From: Elmis aenea
Lineage: Eukaryota > Arthropoda > Insecta > Coleoptera > Elmidae
Direction of reading: 5' to 3'
Length of the DNA: 64,000 nt
Assembly (NCBI GenBank): GCA_947652605.1
Contig: OX393579.1
Location: forward strand, 49,854,970 to 49,918,969
Of the stretch, positions 1 to 12,400 are shown piece after piece. The notes below the pieces were generated by a model, which saw only the letters and a program-made list of their open reading frames with translations, ran no database searches and was not told the origin of the DNA. Position 1 is the stretch's first letter. Each line of letters begins with the position of its first letter. The translations under genes and the position numbers were made by a program.

Positions 1-174
1 ATTTTTAGGTTTTTAAAATTTGTGTGCTACAGCAAAATTTTGACTCAATGAGGTAAAATTTTCTTGAAATAAAAATATTTACAGGGTGTCCACCTAGTGC
101 CTATTTCCTTTATAGCTGATTTATTATTTAAAATAGAAAAAAGTTTAAAAATAAAATTTGTTGGAGATCATGTA

Positions 175-780
175 CAGAGTGGTCCAAATTCGATGGGTAT
201 CCCGCTTAATAGTCAAGATAGAGAAACAGTTAAATTATCAAAAATGTGCAGTTTTTTGGGACAAACTCAGAATTGTTTTCAAAGATATTCTATCATTTCC
301 GGCTTTTGAGTTATTAAAGAAAAACTGTTTTTTTTGTTATATTTATAATGTGTCATATCTCTCTTATTGTTGTTAATATCAAAAAAGTTTATGATGATTA
401 TTTATAGACATCTCTATGTAGATTTTGATAGCACTAAAAAAAAAATTTACACTGGCCGTTAAAAAGTTATGACACAACTTTCCTTTTTTTAAATGGCTAT
501 CAACTGTTTTAATTCCTTATTTTTTCGTATTTCAAATATATTAGGGTTGATGTGTTTATTTTCGATAACACGCTAGTTATAAAGGTTTTTAAATTTTTTT
601 AAAGATGAAAAATAAAAAGTAGGCTGTGAAAACAAAAAAACAACAAGAAAAACCGGAAATTATAGAATATATTTGGAAACTGTTCCCAAAAAACTGCACA
701 TTTTTGGTAATTTAACCGTTTCTCTATGTTGACTGTTAAGCAAGATACCTATGTAATACCATCGAATTTGGACCACCCCG
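175..780. mobile_element. palindromic CAGGGTGGTCC-type MITE, copy 1
   Basis: The termini read CAGAGTGGTCCAAATTCGAT on the left and the inverse (ATCGAATTTGGACCACCCCG) on the right, with TA on both outer sides (173-174, 781-782). The interior is itself inverted: the stretch with CAAAAATGTGCAGTTTTTTG at ~240 reappears reversed at ~690. TA duplication and long inverted termini suggest a non-autonomous Tc1/mariner-type foldback element. Closely related to 6900-7504 and to the arms of 24569-27484. Confidence 0.8.
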
Positions 781-1712
781 TACTTCATAATCTAAAATTA
801 TTTTCAGCTATGTTGCCGCGCACCGATTTGTAATTTTTTTACTTTAAATACAACGCCATGTATAGTTTTTACTTTTTAAATTCCAAATTAAATTCTTTTT
901 TAAAAATGTTAAAAGGTTTTTGTACCTAAACTTGTTTTGGAGTTATTTAGATTTTTTGGAAAATACTATCGGATACAGATCTTAAGGTAAATATTTTTAT
1001 TTAGCGATTTAACAACGCCAATATAAAATAACTTGAGTGTTTTGTTAACAATACTGTTAAAGTGCCTTCTGAATAGCCAAACTCTTAAAATAATACACAG
1101 GGTGTTTGTTTTTGTCGGCCCATTTAGCTAAATTTTAAACACGAATAGGTCGATTTTTAAAAAAAAATTTACATTTTCGTGTAGATAATTTAATTGAAAG
1201 TGTTTTATTTCTAAAACCAATATATCTCGAGTTTTTTAATACCTAATAATTTGTAGGTAAACATGCAATATTTGATAGAATCAAAATAGTAAGCTTTGAA
1301 AACAATTGTTTCGAATTTGTTTTAAGCTTTGTTAATTTAATTTTTGTTTTTTGGCAGATTGGTAAAAAATATTGAAAAACATTAAATTCGATTAATTATA
1401 ATTAAATGTGCAACCCCTAAAAGTTTATGTGTATTAAAAATCTATATCCACCCCAAAAAAAGACGCCCAAAATGGAGCTGGGAATATTTTTTATAGTTCT
1501 TTAGTGTTTTCTACACAACTTATTGGTTCGTATGCAATTATTATTTAAGATAGACCAATGAAACTGTTTTAACTCCACCATTATTTGAGATTTCATTATT
1601 TTTATGCAAGTGCATCCTTACAATTTCGTTATTTTGACTTGTACAAGAGCAACTAGGGTTAATAATAAATTTATCGTACTCTTGCTTAAAATTTACTTGC
1701 ATGTATTGCTAA

Positions 1713-2568
1713 ACCAGGTGATCCAGTTTGACTGTTGCACGTTACACCCCTGCAACTTTGTTATTTTAAGTGGAAACTGCTATAGGCCTTATATTTTCGT
1801 GATTCGCAGGAAATTTTCTATCAAATGGCGTCAAAATGTTTTTTATACGATGACGGACTTGCGATAGTCAACTTTTTTTTTGAAATCACGTAGGATCCTT
1901 TTTTTTTATTGATACTGATAGAAAATTAAATTTTAAATCCGATAAAACATTAAAAAAAAAAAACTAGAATACATAAAAAAATTTAACAAAAATGGGTTTA
2001 AATTTTATTTATCATTTTTCAAAAAATCTTTGTACCTATTTGACTAAACAAAACACGTTCGCTTTAGTAATTGACAGTTTGTAATTTGTCTAATTGTGTT
2101 TTATTGTTTTTCGAGGAAAAACCATTATTTTATGAGTATTAAATTGAAAATTGACCTTCTGTGAGTGTGTATTTAAGGCGTTTCAATTTAATGCTACAAA
2201 ATAATGATTTTTCCTCGAAAAATAATAAAACAATTAGACAAATTATAAACTGTCAATTACTACAGCGATCGTGTTTTGTTTAATAAAATCCAAAGATTTT
2301 GTGAAAAAAAAAGTATTTTTAACTCGTTTTTCTCAAAATTTTCTCTATGTGGCTTTATTTTTTTAATGGACTATCAGATTTAGAATTTAATTCTCCAGTA
2401 AAATCAATAAAAAAAGTATCCTATGTAATTAAAAAAAAGTTGACTATCGCGTCTGACATATTTCATCGTAGAAAAAACATCTAAACGTCATTTGATAAGA
2501 AAGTTCCCTCGATTGACAAAAATATAAGGTTTATAGGAGTGCGACAGTTAAACTAAATAACCCGGTAT
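1713..2568. mobile_element. palindromic MITE with GTGATCCAGTTTGACTGT-type ends
   Basis: Left end AGGTGATCCAGTTTGACTGT near 1716; right end near 2568 is the diverged inverse (GCGACAGTTAAACTAAATAA then CCCGG). Inner arms pair too: the AAAGTTGACTATCGC stretch at ~2440 is the inverse of ~1865, and the TAATTGACAGTTTGTAATTT stretch at ~2070 is the inverse of ~2250. Fragments of the same family occur at 14132, 15416 and 58330-58837. Confidence 0.7.
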
Positions 2569-3233
2569 AGTTAATTTGTTTAAGCGTTTAAATTCACTAA
2601 AAACGTTTCAAGTGTTTTAACCTGAAATTGTTCTTAACAACTTTTATGAAGGAAGTAATTTTTACTACATGACTTGAGTGCCGTTTCCAGTCGAGTTGTA
2701 TTTGGGACTTCATTACAATTCGCTTTGTTGTCTACCGTAATATGATAACCTAGTCTAGCCTAGCGCCGGCGCCAAAAGCTTTTGACCCATTACACATTAT
2801 CCTAATTGCTTGTTTGCTGATTTTTGTAAATTTCAAGACTTAGCGCCTGGTCTTTAGCAGCACTTAAGAGCTGCAGTACAACCGAAAACTTTTTACAACA
2901 AATATTTGCACGGTTATTTCTTTTGAGTTGGCCATTTTTTCTTAAATTCTGACTTAATAAATACTTGCTAAGGCACTTCGGAAGTGACTAGACTTAGCAA
3001 ATATTTGAAGATGTACTTTAAACCCTTACGCTTTAAAATTAAATTCACACGAACATTTAAGGCACAAAATTAAACAGTAAAAAAATATTGAATTATCATC
3101 TTTTTTGCTATTAATGTTTATTTTGCGCGATTTTTGAAATTATTTGTAGTTCAAAATATCAACTTTTTGATGTCTCTTGACTTTACCTGATTTCTAGTGT
3201 TTGTGTATCCATTAGTGTTAAAATTTTACATAC

Positions 3234-3408
3234 CTGATAAGCTGTTACAGCAATAAACTGTGTCTCTGGGAAAACTATGGTGGTGGATGGCGCCCAGCTC
3301 ATTCGGGGATCGACCGATTTTACTATAATAATCTTGGGTTGATATTTGTGCATGGAAGATAACACCACTTGACCTAGAGGAGGTGTTGGAGTGTTGGTCA
3401 ACTTAAGT
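3234..3408 (-). CDS. T-box gene exon 4
   Basis: This 175-bp exon has acceptor TTTTCAG ending at 3409 and donor GTATGT from 3233. It encodes [31 protein letters not shown] and [13 protein letters not shown], and ends in phase 0 right after the TAYQ motif, a common T-box intron position. Confidence 0.9.
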
Positions 3409-6400
3409 CTGAAAAAAAGTACTCAAAGTTAACACCAGGTGATACTTTTGGTAGAGATAGAGACATACAAGAATATTATATTTTGAGTCATAAATAATTT
3501 TTTTGTGAATAAATTTAAAAATTGTTTGTTATTTGTACATAAAATATTTTATTAAAGAACCTATTAAAGAATCTATACCAGTTTTTAGACTCTTATCTCT
3601 TCATGGGTAGATTATCTACTGATTGTGTACTGATGAAGAGACTGAAATGTCGAAACTGGTAAAGTTTTTTTTTTGAAGAAGTGATTCTTTGTAGAAAGAA
3701 ATAATTTTTAATTTTATGTATATATTGTCTTAAGGATTAAGTTGAATGATTTTTTTGTAAAGTGTTTGGGACCACAAAAGTTCTTTCGCGGGCCGGATAT
3801 GGCCCGTAGGCAGCCAGTTGGACAGCCCTGGGTTAAATTAAGCAGAGACGAACTCCAAAAATGAATTTGAAAGTTAAAAATTTTTGTCTATTATACCTCT
3901 GCCCTCAAAATGTTTTAACAGTTTTATCAAAACAAAAACAAAAAATTGTGCTGAGGAGATACTCTGGAAAATGTGAAAAAGTTTATGGTAGGTACTGCTA
4001 AAATTAATAGAATCACTCTAGTTTTACTGAAATTAAACTTTTCAGTCGGTTGATAAATGATCAATTTATTTAAGCCATTTATTAAATATGTAAATAAGTT
4101 TAGTTGAGTTACTTGGAGTTTAAAAAAAAAAACAGGACTCCTGTAAGGGGCTATCACCAGAGGGTACAATAGACCATTAGATCTCAGTACAGGAACCCGA
4201 AAGGGGACCACCTCCGCGGAAATGATGAATAACTTGTTTAGGTATCTATGAAGCATCTCTTTTGCAAAAAAATCAAACCACTTTTATTATTTGAAAGTTG
4301 AAAAAGCCACTGACGGAAGTCTCGTATTGGTCTAGTCTTTTAAGCTGATTTTTTTATTTACCTTCCGAATGATATTGGTTGAGACATCCATTGTTCACCA
4401 GTGGCCGGCGATTCTGGGTGCAGATAAACTCTGTGTGGACTGTGTGTTTCTTCAGAACCTGCAGGTGCCCATCCACTCGAAGAAGAATATTTGTACCGAC
4501 AGTTTGATGCTGGTGTGAACTCTATTAACACTGAATAGTGCGCCGAAGGATCTAACCCACTGATTTGCACTCGTAGGGATGGAAACATGCGTCTGAAATA
4601 AATAAATAAATATTGAATGATAAGTGATTGGTTGATATATTTATATGTATTTGCGTAAAAATGGATATAACACACTACTTGGGTTCTTATAAAAACTCAT
4701 GTCACTATTACATAATTTTTTCCCTTAGACGTCTGCTTTCGAAGTTACACCTCCCTAAAGAGGAGCGGTAAATTTAGGTTTTTATTTTATTTCTCAAATT
4801 TGGATAAATGTAGGAGAATGATATTTGGTAGATGTTTTATATTTATTTAAAGGCTTCCCATAGTTATATTTTTAATCATCTTCCACCTTCACAGGGGGCT
4901 GAAAACGGCAACCCCTGTTGTTTTTTTTATCAGAACTTTTTGGAGGCCTGATATTTTGCAAAATAAAAAATTTTCTTTGAAAGCTTAATTTATTTAGAAA
5001 CGTTGATTATTCATTAACTTTTTCTGCAAAACCTACAGTTTTTTAGTAAACAATTAGATGAGTGAACATGAACCATCAAATATTCAAAAATAAAACGATT
5101 CGTTTTGGTGGTTAGCAAAGTTTGTTAATGTTAATGCAGATACCCCGGGCCTCACAATTTTAGGGGGCCTTTTACAAATTTAGTGGCTTCACAATGTTTA
5201 ACTCGATCTGTAAAAAACCGTAAGAATTTCAAAAAAGCGGGAGTCATTAGTATGAACTGGGACGGATTTTAAAAAATTCAAGAAAGCGAGGACCTTTTTT
5301 TTAAGTCACGCTGCCCCAGGCTTCGTGTTTTCTCTGCGTAGGTACAGGTACATATTAGGTAAATAAAATAAAAGTAACGATATAAATTTTTTAAATCTTT
5401 AAAAATAATTGAATATCCGTGTTTGCTTTCCATTGCTGTGAGCCCTTAAACTCTGCTTGCTCTTGTATCCGATATCTATCCTCTTATTACAAATTACAAC
5501 TAATTTTCGTTTACAGGATTCGCGTGTGATCCATCATCGAAATCACTGTAAGTACGGCGCATCCACCTATGTAATGAGCTTGATAGAGTTTACATCTCGT
5601 ATACAGTTTTGCTGTTAGTAGCGCTGTTATTTTAGATGTATAACATAGAAGGTTTTGTCATTACTTGTTTTAAAAAAAAAGAAATTGTCACTTATAGGTA
5701 TGTTATATGGTAGGTACCTACACTCACGCGATCAGCACTCAGAGTAAATGCGTAAATTGTTATGATTTATTTCGTTTTCTTGACCATTTATTGTTACCTA
5801 TATGGCATGTTATGATTTAAACAGTTTTGGGTCATAAACAATTGCTTTTATCTTTTGTTTTGCAATGTCTGGCCCTAGTGTAAGCGTCCTGTAATAAGCT
5901 TTTTTTTGCATAACCAATAAAAGAATTTTAATAATGTTGGTTTGTTAAATATAATAATGTAATAAATTTTACTTAATATAAATACTTTAGCTGTTTTATC
6001 CTCTGGTTATAAATAAAAGTTTATTTGCCAAATTTTAAAAAAATGTGTCCACAAATAGTCAATTTTAATAATTTTTGATTGGAAAACAAAAACGATAGTA
6101 TTTAATTTTGAGAAATTGTGTTTTAAGATTAAGTTCAACGACAATCTTTTGACACAAAAATTATTGAAAGTTTCGCACCATCATAAATGCTCTCCGTAAA
6201 ATAAAATTCTTTTACGAAGTGAAAAAAAAAGTGCTAACAAGCCGACGAACGGAAACCTATTTCATTAAATAAATCATAGTAATCAAAAATCTATTTTCTT
6301 TAGAACTTCCGTTTCCCAGCTTTTAAATTGTTGCCGATTTCGGTAAAACGTGTCTGCGGCCAGGTTGCTGGGATTATAATTATGAAAACAAAAGCTGGAC

Positions 6401-9400
6401 GGTCAGGAGTCATCTGTTGAGTCATCTCCACAAATGACAGTTGCCCGACGCCATAAGTTCCTCCGTGCGTTCACGAAAACGGTGTTTTATTTTGTTTTCA
6501 CTCGTCCCGTGCACTGGTGTAATTATGTCTTGGGAGGCAATTGAAGTGCAAAACTTTACGGAACATCTAGATTAGCTGCGACGAAAACAAATTCCTTAGG
6601 TACGGTTTTTTAAAAACAGCTAAGTGCGGCGCCTATTCGGGGCGACAAGTAAACAAACCCCTTAATGCACAGTCATCTGTTTAGCTGTAGGTGGGCTAAG
6701 CACGCTATGATTAATTATTTTGCGGACACCGGTTTAGAAAACAAAGGCTCAATTCTGAACTGGATAATTTGTTTGAAAATAAAACATATGGATCAATTAA
6801 CTTTACAACATACAGGGTGAAAACCATAGCCGACTATGGGCTATAGTAGTTGAACATAAAAGAACGATAATTTGTTTTGCTGTAGTTGGGCACAATGTAC
6901 AGGGTGGTCAAAATTCGCTTAATAGTCACGATAGAGAAACGGTAAATTACCAAAAATGGGCAGTTTTTTGAGATAAACTCAGAACAGTTCTCAAATATAT
7001 TTTATCATTTCCGGTTCCTGTTTTTTTTTGTTTTCACAGCCTACTTTTTATTTCTCATCTTTAAAAAAATTAAAAAACCTTTGTAACTTGCGTATTATTG
7101 AAAATAAATACATGTCCCTTAAATATTAAGGAAGGGAAAAAAATAAGGAATTTAAATAGGTCATAGCCAACTATAGCTTCCATTTAAAAAAGGTGAGTTT
7201 GTGTCATAACTTTTTAACGGCGACCGTAATTTTTTTTTTTGTACTATCAAAATCTACATAAAAATGTCTAAAGATAATCTTCATCCGCTTTTTTGATATT
7301 TAAAACAATAAGGGAGATATGACACATTATAAATATAATAAAAAAACTGTTTTTCTTTGATAACTCAAAAACCAGAAATGAATATCTTTGAAAACGGTTC
7401 TGAGTTTGTTCTAAAAAAAGTGCACATTTTTGGTAATTTAACCGTTTCTCTATCTTGACTTAAGCGAGATACCCATGTAATCCCATCGAATTTGGACCAT
7501 CCTGTACTGCGATTAACAGGATATCTTATTAGTTTTTTTTAAATAACATTTTAACTCTAGAGAACAGCCTTTCAACACCAGTATAAGTTATTGGTTTTGT
7601 TAGATTGTTAGAAAGTAGGTACTCTAGTTAAGTAAAAATTAACTTTTCGTCAAAAATCCGATTCTGCAACCTTCAAAGCCGATTAAAGTAACCCAAATGT
7701 CAATTAAAATATACAAAAACGTTTTTTCGGACACTTGTTGACGTAATAAAATTCAATTTATGCATGTCACGGCACATTTAATAAAAAAAAATCGTCCAAA
7801 AATTATTTAAGGTTATAAAAATTCACCAAAATGCAGTTGTATTCAAAATTGCTTCCACTTTCCAAAAATGTAAAAATATACAGGGTGTTCTATTTGAAAT
7901 AACAAAGTTGGGGTCATTTCCTGTGAAACCGGAAGTGCAACAATAGCGTACATATGTTCAAATAATCCGGTTTTTTGTCGAAAATTTTATTTATCTAAAA
8001 TCAAAACTAAAGAAAAAGAAGGGGTGTACCACACACCCGGTATGTGGCGTACCTACCCTTTATAATTCATAGTAGTATATCGTGTCAAATTTGTTTTTTT
8101 GTATGTCCACAATCGCTTTAAAATTATACGTTGACGTTTTTTAAAAAGTATACCTACACGATATTTATCCAGTGGCTGTAAATTTCTCAGCGAAACCCTG
8201 ATTTTTATAAACAGTTAAGTGGCCAACTTTCAACCACAATAAACAGTTGGAGCGTTAAAGAAGGAAACCATATGTGAAACAAGTGCAAAATATCAAAGTA
8301 AACAATAAACGGTGGCGACACGGGTGCCAAACAAAACACTAACTTCCTGTTCTGACCTGCCTTAACATAATATGCATGTTCGGGGATATAAACAAACCTT
8401 TTGAAAATCCATATTCCCATCTATACGAAGTCATAAATATTTTTAAATTATCGCAGGAGTTGTTAGGTTACCTCTCAAGAACGGAAAGAAATTTTAAAAA
8501 CGTCACACAATTTTATATGGTTTTGGTTTTTGAGGAGTTTAGGTCATAAATAACATTTTTTCACCTTTTTTGTGCATTGCTTTAAGACCCTTATATCGAT
8601 TTTTAACAGGTTGTAATTATAAAATGAAACGTTACCATAAATTTCAGCTGTTGTTGTACTTAAATTTTTGTAAAGTAAAATGTTTGTTTGTTGATTGAGG
8701 TTGGTGATTGACTTAATTAATAGTAATATAAACGATTGTATTTTACTAAATTTGTTTCTGCAAATCGCCTATTTTGCCCGTATTTAACACAATTATTGTC
8801 TTGATCGACTGACTGTGATTCATAAAAGTTTGAAAAAATAACTACACTGTGAAAATGAGATATAAACGAATTGAGACTGTGTTTGGTGGACGTATAAATA
8901 TTTATATTTTTGTACGCATATTGTGACAATAATTAAGCAGATTTTTCTAATCGTGCATCTTTAAAATTTATTGCCGTCTAACGTCTCGCATCTTTCTGAT
9001 CTCAGTCAGGGCCGGCCCAAGGCATGATGCAAGTGATGCACAGCATCAGGGCGCCCCCTTAAGGGGGCGCCTTACAGGATTTTCTCTTTAAATAAATGTG
9101 TGCTGTTTTTAAAATTTTAAAATGTCAACCAAATTTAATGTCAAAATGAATTTTATTTTAAATAAGCTAGTATAAAAATAAATTTAAAACACGTGCCAGT
9201 ATGGATGAGGCTAAATTTGAACCGCGCGCCAACACAGAACTCGGCTAATCAGAGTGGACAAAGCTCTGTGATTTCAATTTAAATATAAGTGATATGAGAG
9301 GACAAGGCTACGATAACGGCGCAAATATGACAGGTAAAAATAAAGGAATTCAAAAGCATATTCAAAATTTAAATCCCAGGGCTTTCTTTATTCCGTGCCT

Positions 9401-12400
9401 GCGCATTCGTTGAATTTAGTTGTGAATGATGCCGCAAAAATAAATGTCGAAACAATTAGTTTTTTTTTGGCTTTATTCAAGAACTTTAATTTTTTTTTCA
9501 GTAGTTCTACTAAAAGGTGGGACATTTTAAAAAAGAATTCATCAAAATTAACATTAAAACCTTTATCTGCAACTAGATTGGAATCTAGAGTTGAAGCACT
9601 GCGACCATTAAGATACGAAAATATACGACGCATTAATAGACATTTTTGATAATAATAATAACGACTACAAAGTCGACATGAGGCACAAAGTTTAGCTAAA
9701 AAAATTAAAAATTTTAAATTTATTTGTTCTACTATTTTATAGTATGAAGTATTTAACAGATTAAATGTGGTAAGTAAAATGTTACAAGGTAAGCAGCATT
9801 TAAAAAGTGCATTAGTTGCATTAGACGAATTAATATGTATCATAAAGGAATTAAGAATAGATAAAGGTTTTAATGAAATTTTAGAATCTGCAAAAGAACT
9901 AGCTACAGAGTTAGAAATTGCACCAAAATTTATTCCGTCAAAAAATGTACGAAGACGTAATATAAAGAAACAATTTAGTTACGAATCTGCCGATGAAACA
10001 CCGATTGGTCCTAAAGATAAATTTAAAATATCTTTTTTTCAATGTTATTTTAAATACTACAGTACTGAACTCTTTAGAAGAAAGATTTAGCCAACTTAAA
10101 AATCACAATGATAATTTTAATTTTTTTACGATATCAAAGAGATAAAAAATATAGACAAAGAAATTTTTAGAAAACATTGTAACGATATCGGAAGTATGCT
10201 TACGGATGGTACAGACAAGGATATAAGTGCATTAGAATTATTTGATGAATTAAAGGTTTTTTGGTGACTTTGTAGATCTTAATACTTATTCAGATACAAT
10301 TGACATATTAAATTTTATTTGTGCCAACAATTTGGAGTGTGTATTTGAAAATATAACCATGTTCTACGAATTTTTTATAAATAAATAAAGAAATTATTGA
10401 TAAATTTGCTAGCATAAAAGCCAGAAAAGTAAAATTTTAATATTATGTTTGCTTATAAATTTTATTTTGTTAAGAATTTAAGAATTTATAATAAGAGTAA
10501 ATCCGTTTTGTTTTAAGTATACTACTTAGTACCTACTTATGTAGTGTTTTATGTAATTAATTCCATTACATACTCTATAAAGATTTATATTAAATTAAAT
10601 TATTAATAACAATATTATATTTTTATTATTTTTATTACCCGAAAATTAGCCACTTTTGTCTTTAAATATATATAGGGGGGGGGGGGGGCGCTATAAGAGT
10701 ACTTCGCAGCAGGGCGCCGACTACCCTAGAGCCGTCCCTGATCTCAGTAACATCTTAAATTAATTAGGACAGTTATTGTTCATAAGGCCAGTATGGCGCC
10801 TGCAAAATTGCCCAAGTTGCGGCGGCATGTTGTGAAAAAAGCTTAGACAAGGAAGATAATGCAGTGTCTAGTGTGCGCAGCGACAAGTTAACACTTGACT
10901 TGTCCTGCTAAAGGCGCCGACAAGAGCTTGAAAGAGTCCGTGTAACAACTGACCACCCTGCTATGTTATAATCCTTTGTAACTACTATGAGCAAGGAGCA
11001 TACAGATACTCGATAGAGAATTAGAGAATCTAATAGGTTATACCACTATATTATAGTAGTACAATATAAAGCTCCCACGTTTTTTCGCTTTTGTGTTTTG
11101 CCGCAGTCAAAAGAACTTTGTTTTGACGAATAATTGTTTTTCAATAACAATGCTGTTGCCTAAAACATTGTTTTGGCCGTATCTATTAATACAAAATTTT
11201 TCGCTTTTCACTTACAATAAGTATAAATAAAGTTTAATTAATAGTGTGTATTACATAACAATAGTTGTAAGAAGCATATTACGCACGAGTGCGTATTTCT
11301 ACGAGTGCGTAATTGCTTTACAACTCGTGTTATGTAGCTTATTTTTTCTACGATCACATAATACCTACGATTTTAACGCTTCTTGAATGTGACTTAAGTT
11401 AACAAGCTTTAGTTCATTTTGATAAACAACCAGAATTGAAAAAATTATTTTAAGCTAAAGCAAACTATTTAAGTTGTAAAAATGGACTTACCTTCCAGAT
11501 TTCGTAATGATCATTTCCGTTTCCAGGTCGTGAAATTTTTTCCACAATTCCTTATTTTCTAGCTTCACTTTGCAAATGTCCTGACCGTAGTCTATAGATA
11601 AACAAATGAAAACAATTAATGTACAAATATGAAATGTAATATAAATTAGTTAAGTAAAAAATCACTTTTCTTATGGTCTAACAAGGGAACCTCACTTGGT
11701 GTTACTAAAGTCGGTTGATGGGACTAAGATTTTCCGAAAGAAGATCGTGAATGAAGAAGAGTACCAACTTTTTTGGCCCCGGAAACTCAAAACTTCCCGT
11801 AAAACTTCTTCATTTACGATCTTCTTTCGGAAAATCTTAGTCCCATCAACCGACTTTAGTACCACCAAGTGAGGTTCCCTTGTAAGAAGAATCTCTTCTG
11901 TAGAAATTCTAGACCAGTTTCGATACTCTCTACTTTCCATCAGTGGCTTTTGTAATAAAAGGTTCTTCATAAGATACGAAATTTTTACTCAAACTCCCTT
12001 CAGGGTGTCCCAGTAATAGTGAACACCTTGGGGATCTACTAAACTGTAAAAGATGCAGAGTCAAAACGATCTATGAATTTAAAGTGACTGTTCTATGAAA
12101 AAATATCTTGCAAAAATTATTAGTTTTTGCGCTATTGATAAAAAACAAAATACATCAGGTTTTTAATTTTTGCTTAAAATTTGCTTATTTAAAAACACAC
12201 TCAAAATATTGTTTGTCATTATTGAAGCACTTTTTTACGTACCTAGATTTGAAATTTGTCAACAATTTTTACCCATCTTCATTTGTTTTTGTTACTTTAA
12301 CATCAGCTGTATTTAAAATAAGAAAGTTGATGTTAAAAAAACAAAACAAATGAAGATGGGTAAAATTTGAGGGGTTTTAAATAAGCAAAAATCGAAAACG

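Larger units (their letters stand above)
1..3233. other. T-box intron 4 (partial): palindromic MITEs, no coding seen
   Basis: This lies between exon 4 and the unseen next T-box exon. It holds the two palindromic elements at 175-780 and 1713-2568. At 2760-2775 there is a GC-rich palindromic stretch, GCGCCGGCGCC, that stands out from its AT-rich surroundings. No other gene or element is recognised in 781-1712 or 2569-3233. Confidence 0.6.

Noticed and set aside
4593..4675. N-terminal extension of T-box exon 3 ([13 protein letters not shown]...)
   Set aside because: A clear TTTCAG acceptor at 4593 and an exact phase match to the exon at 11492-11591 show this is intron.
9388..9843. 151-codon minus-strand frame
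   Set aside because: It is antisense to the hAT transposase text on the plus strand, which has recognisable motifs.
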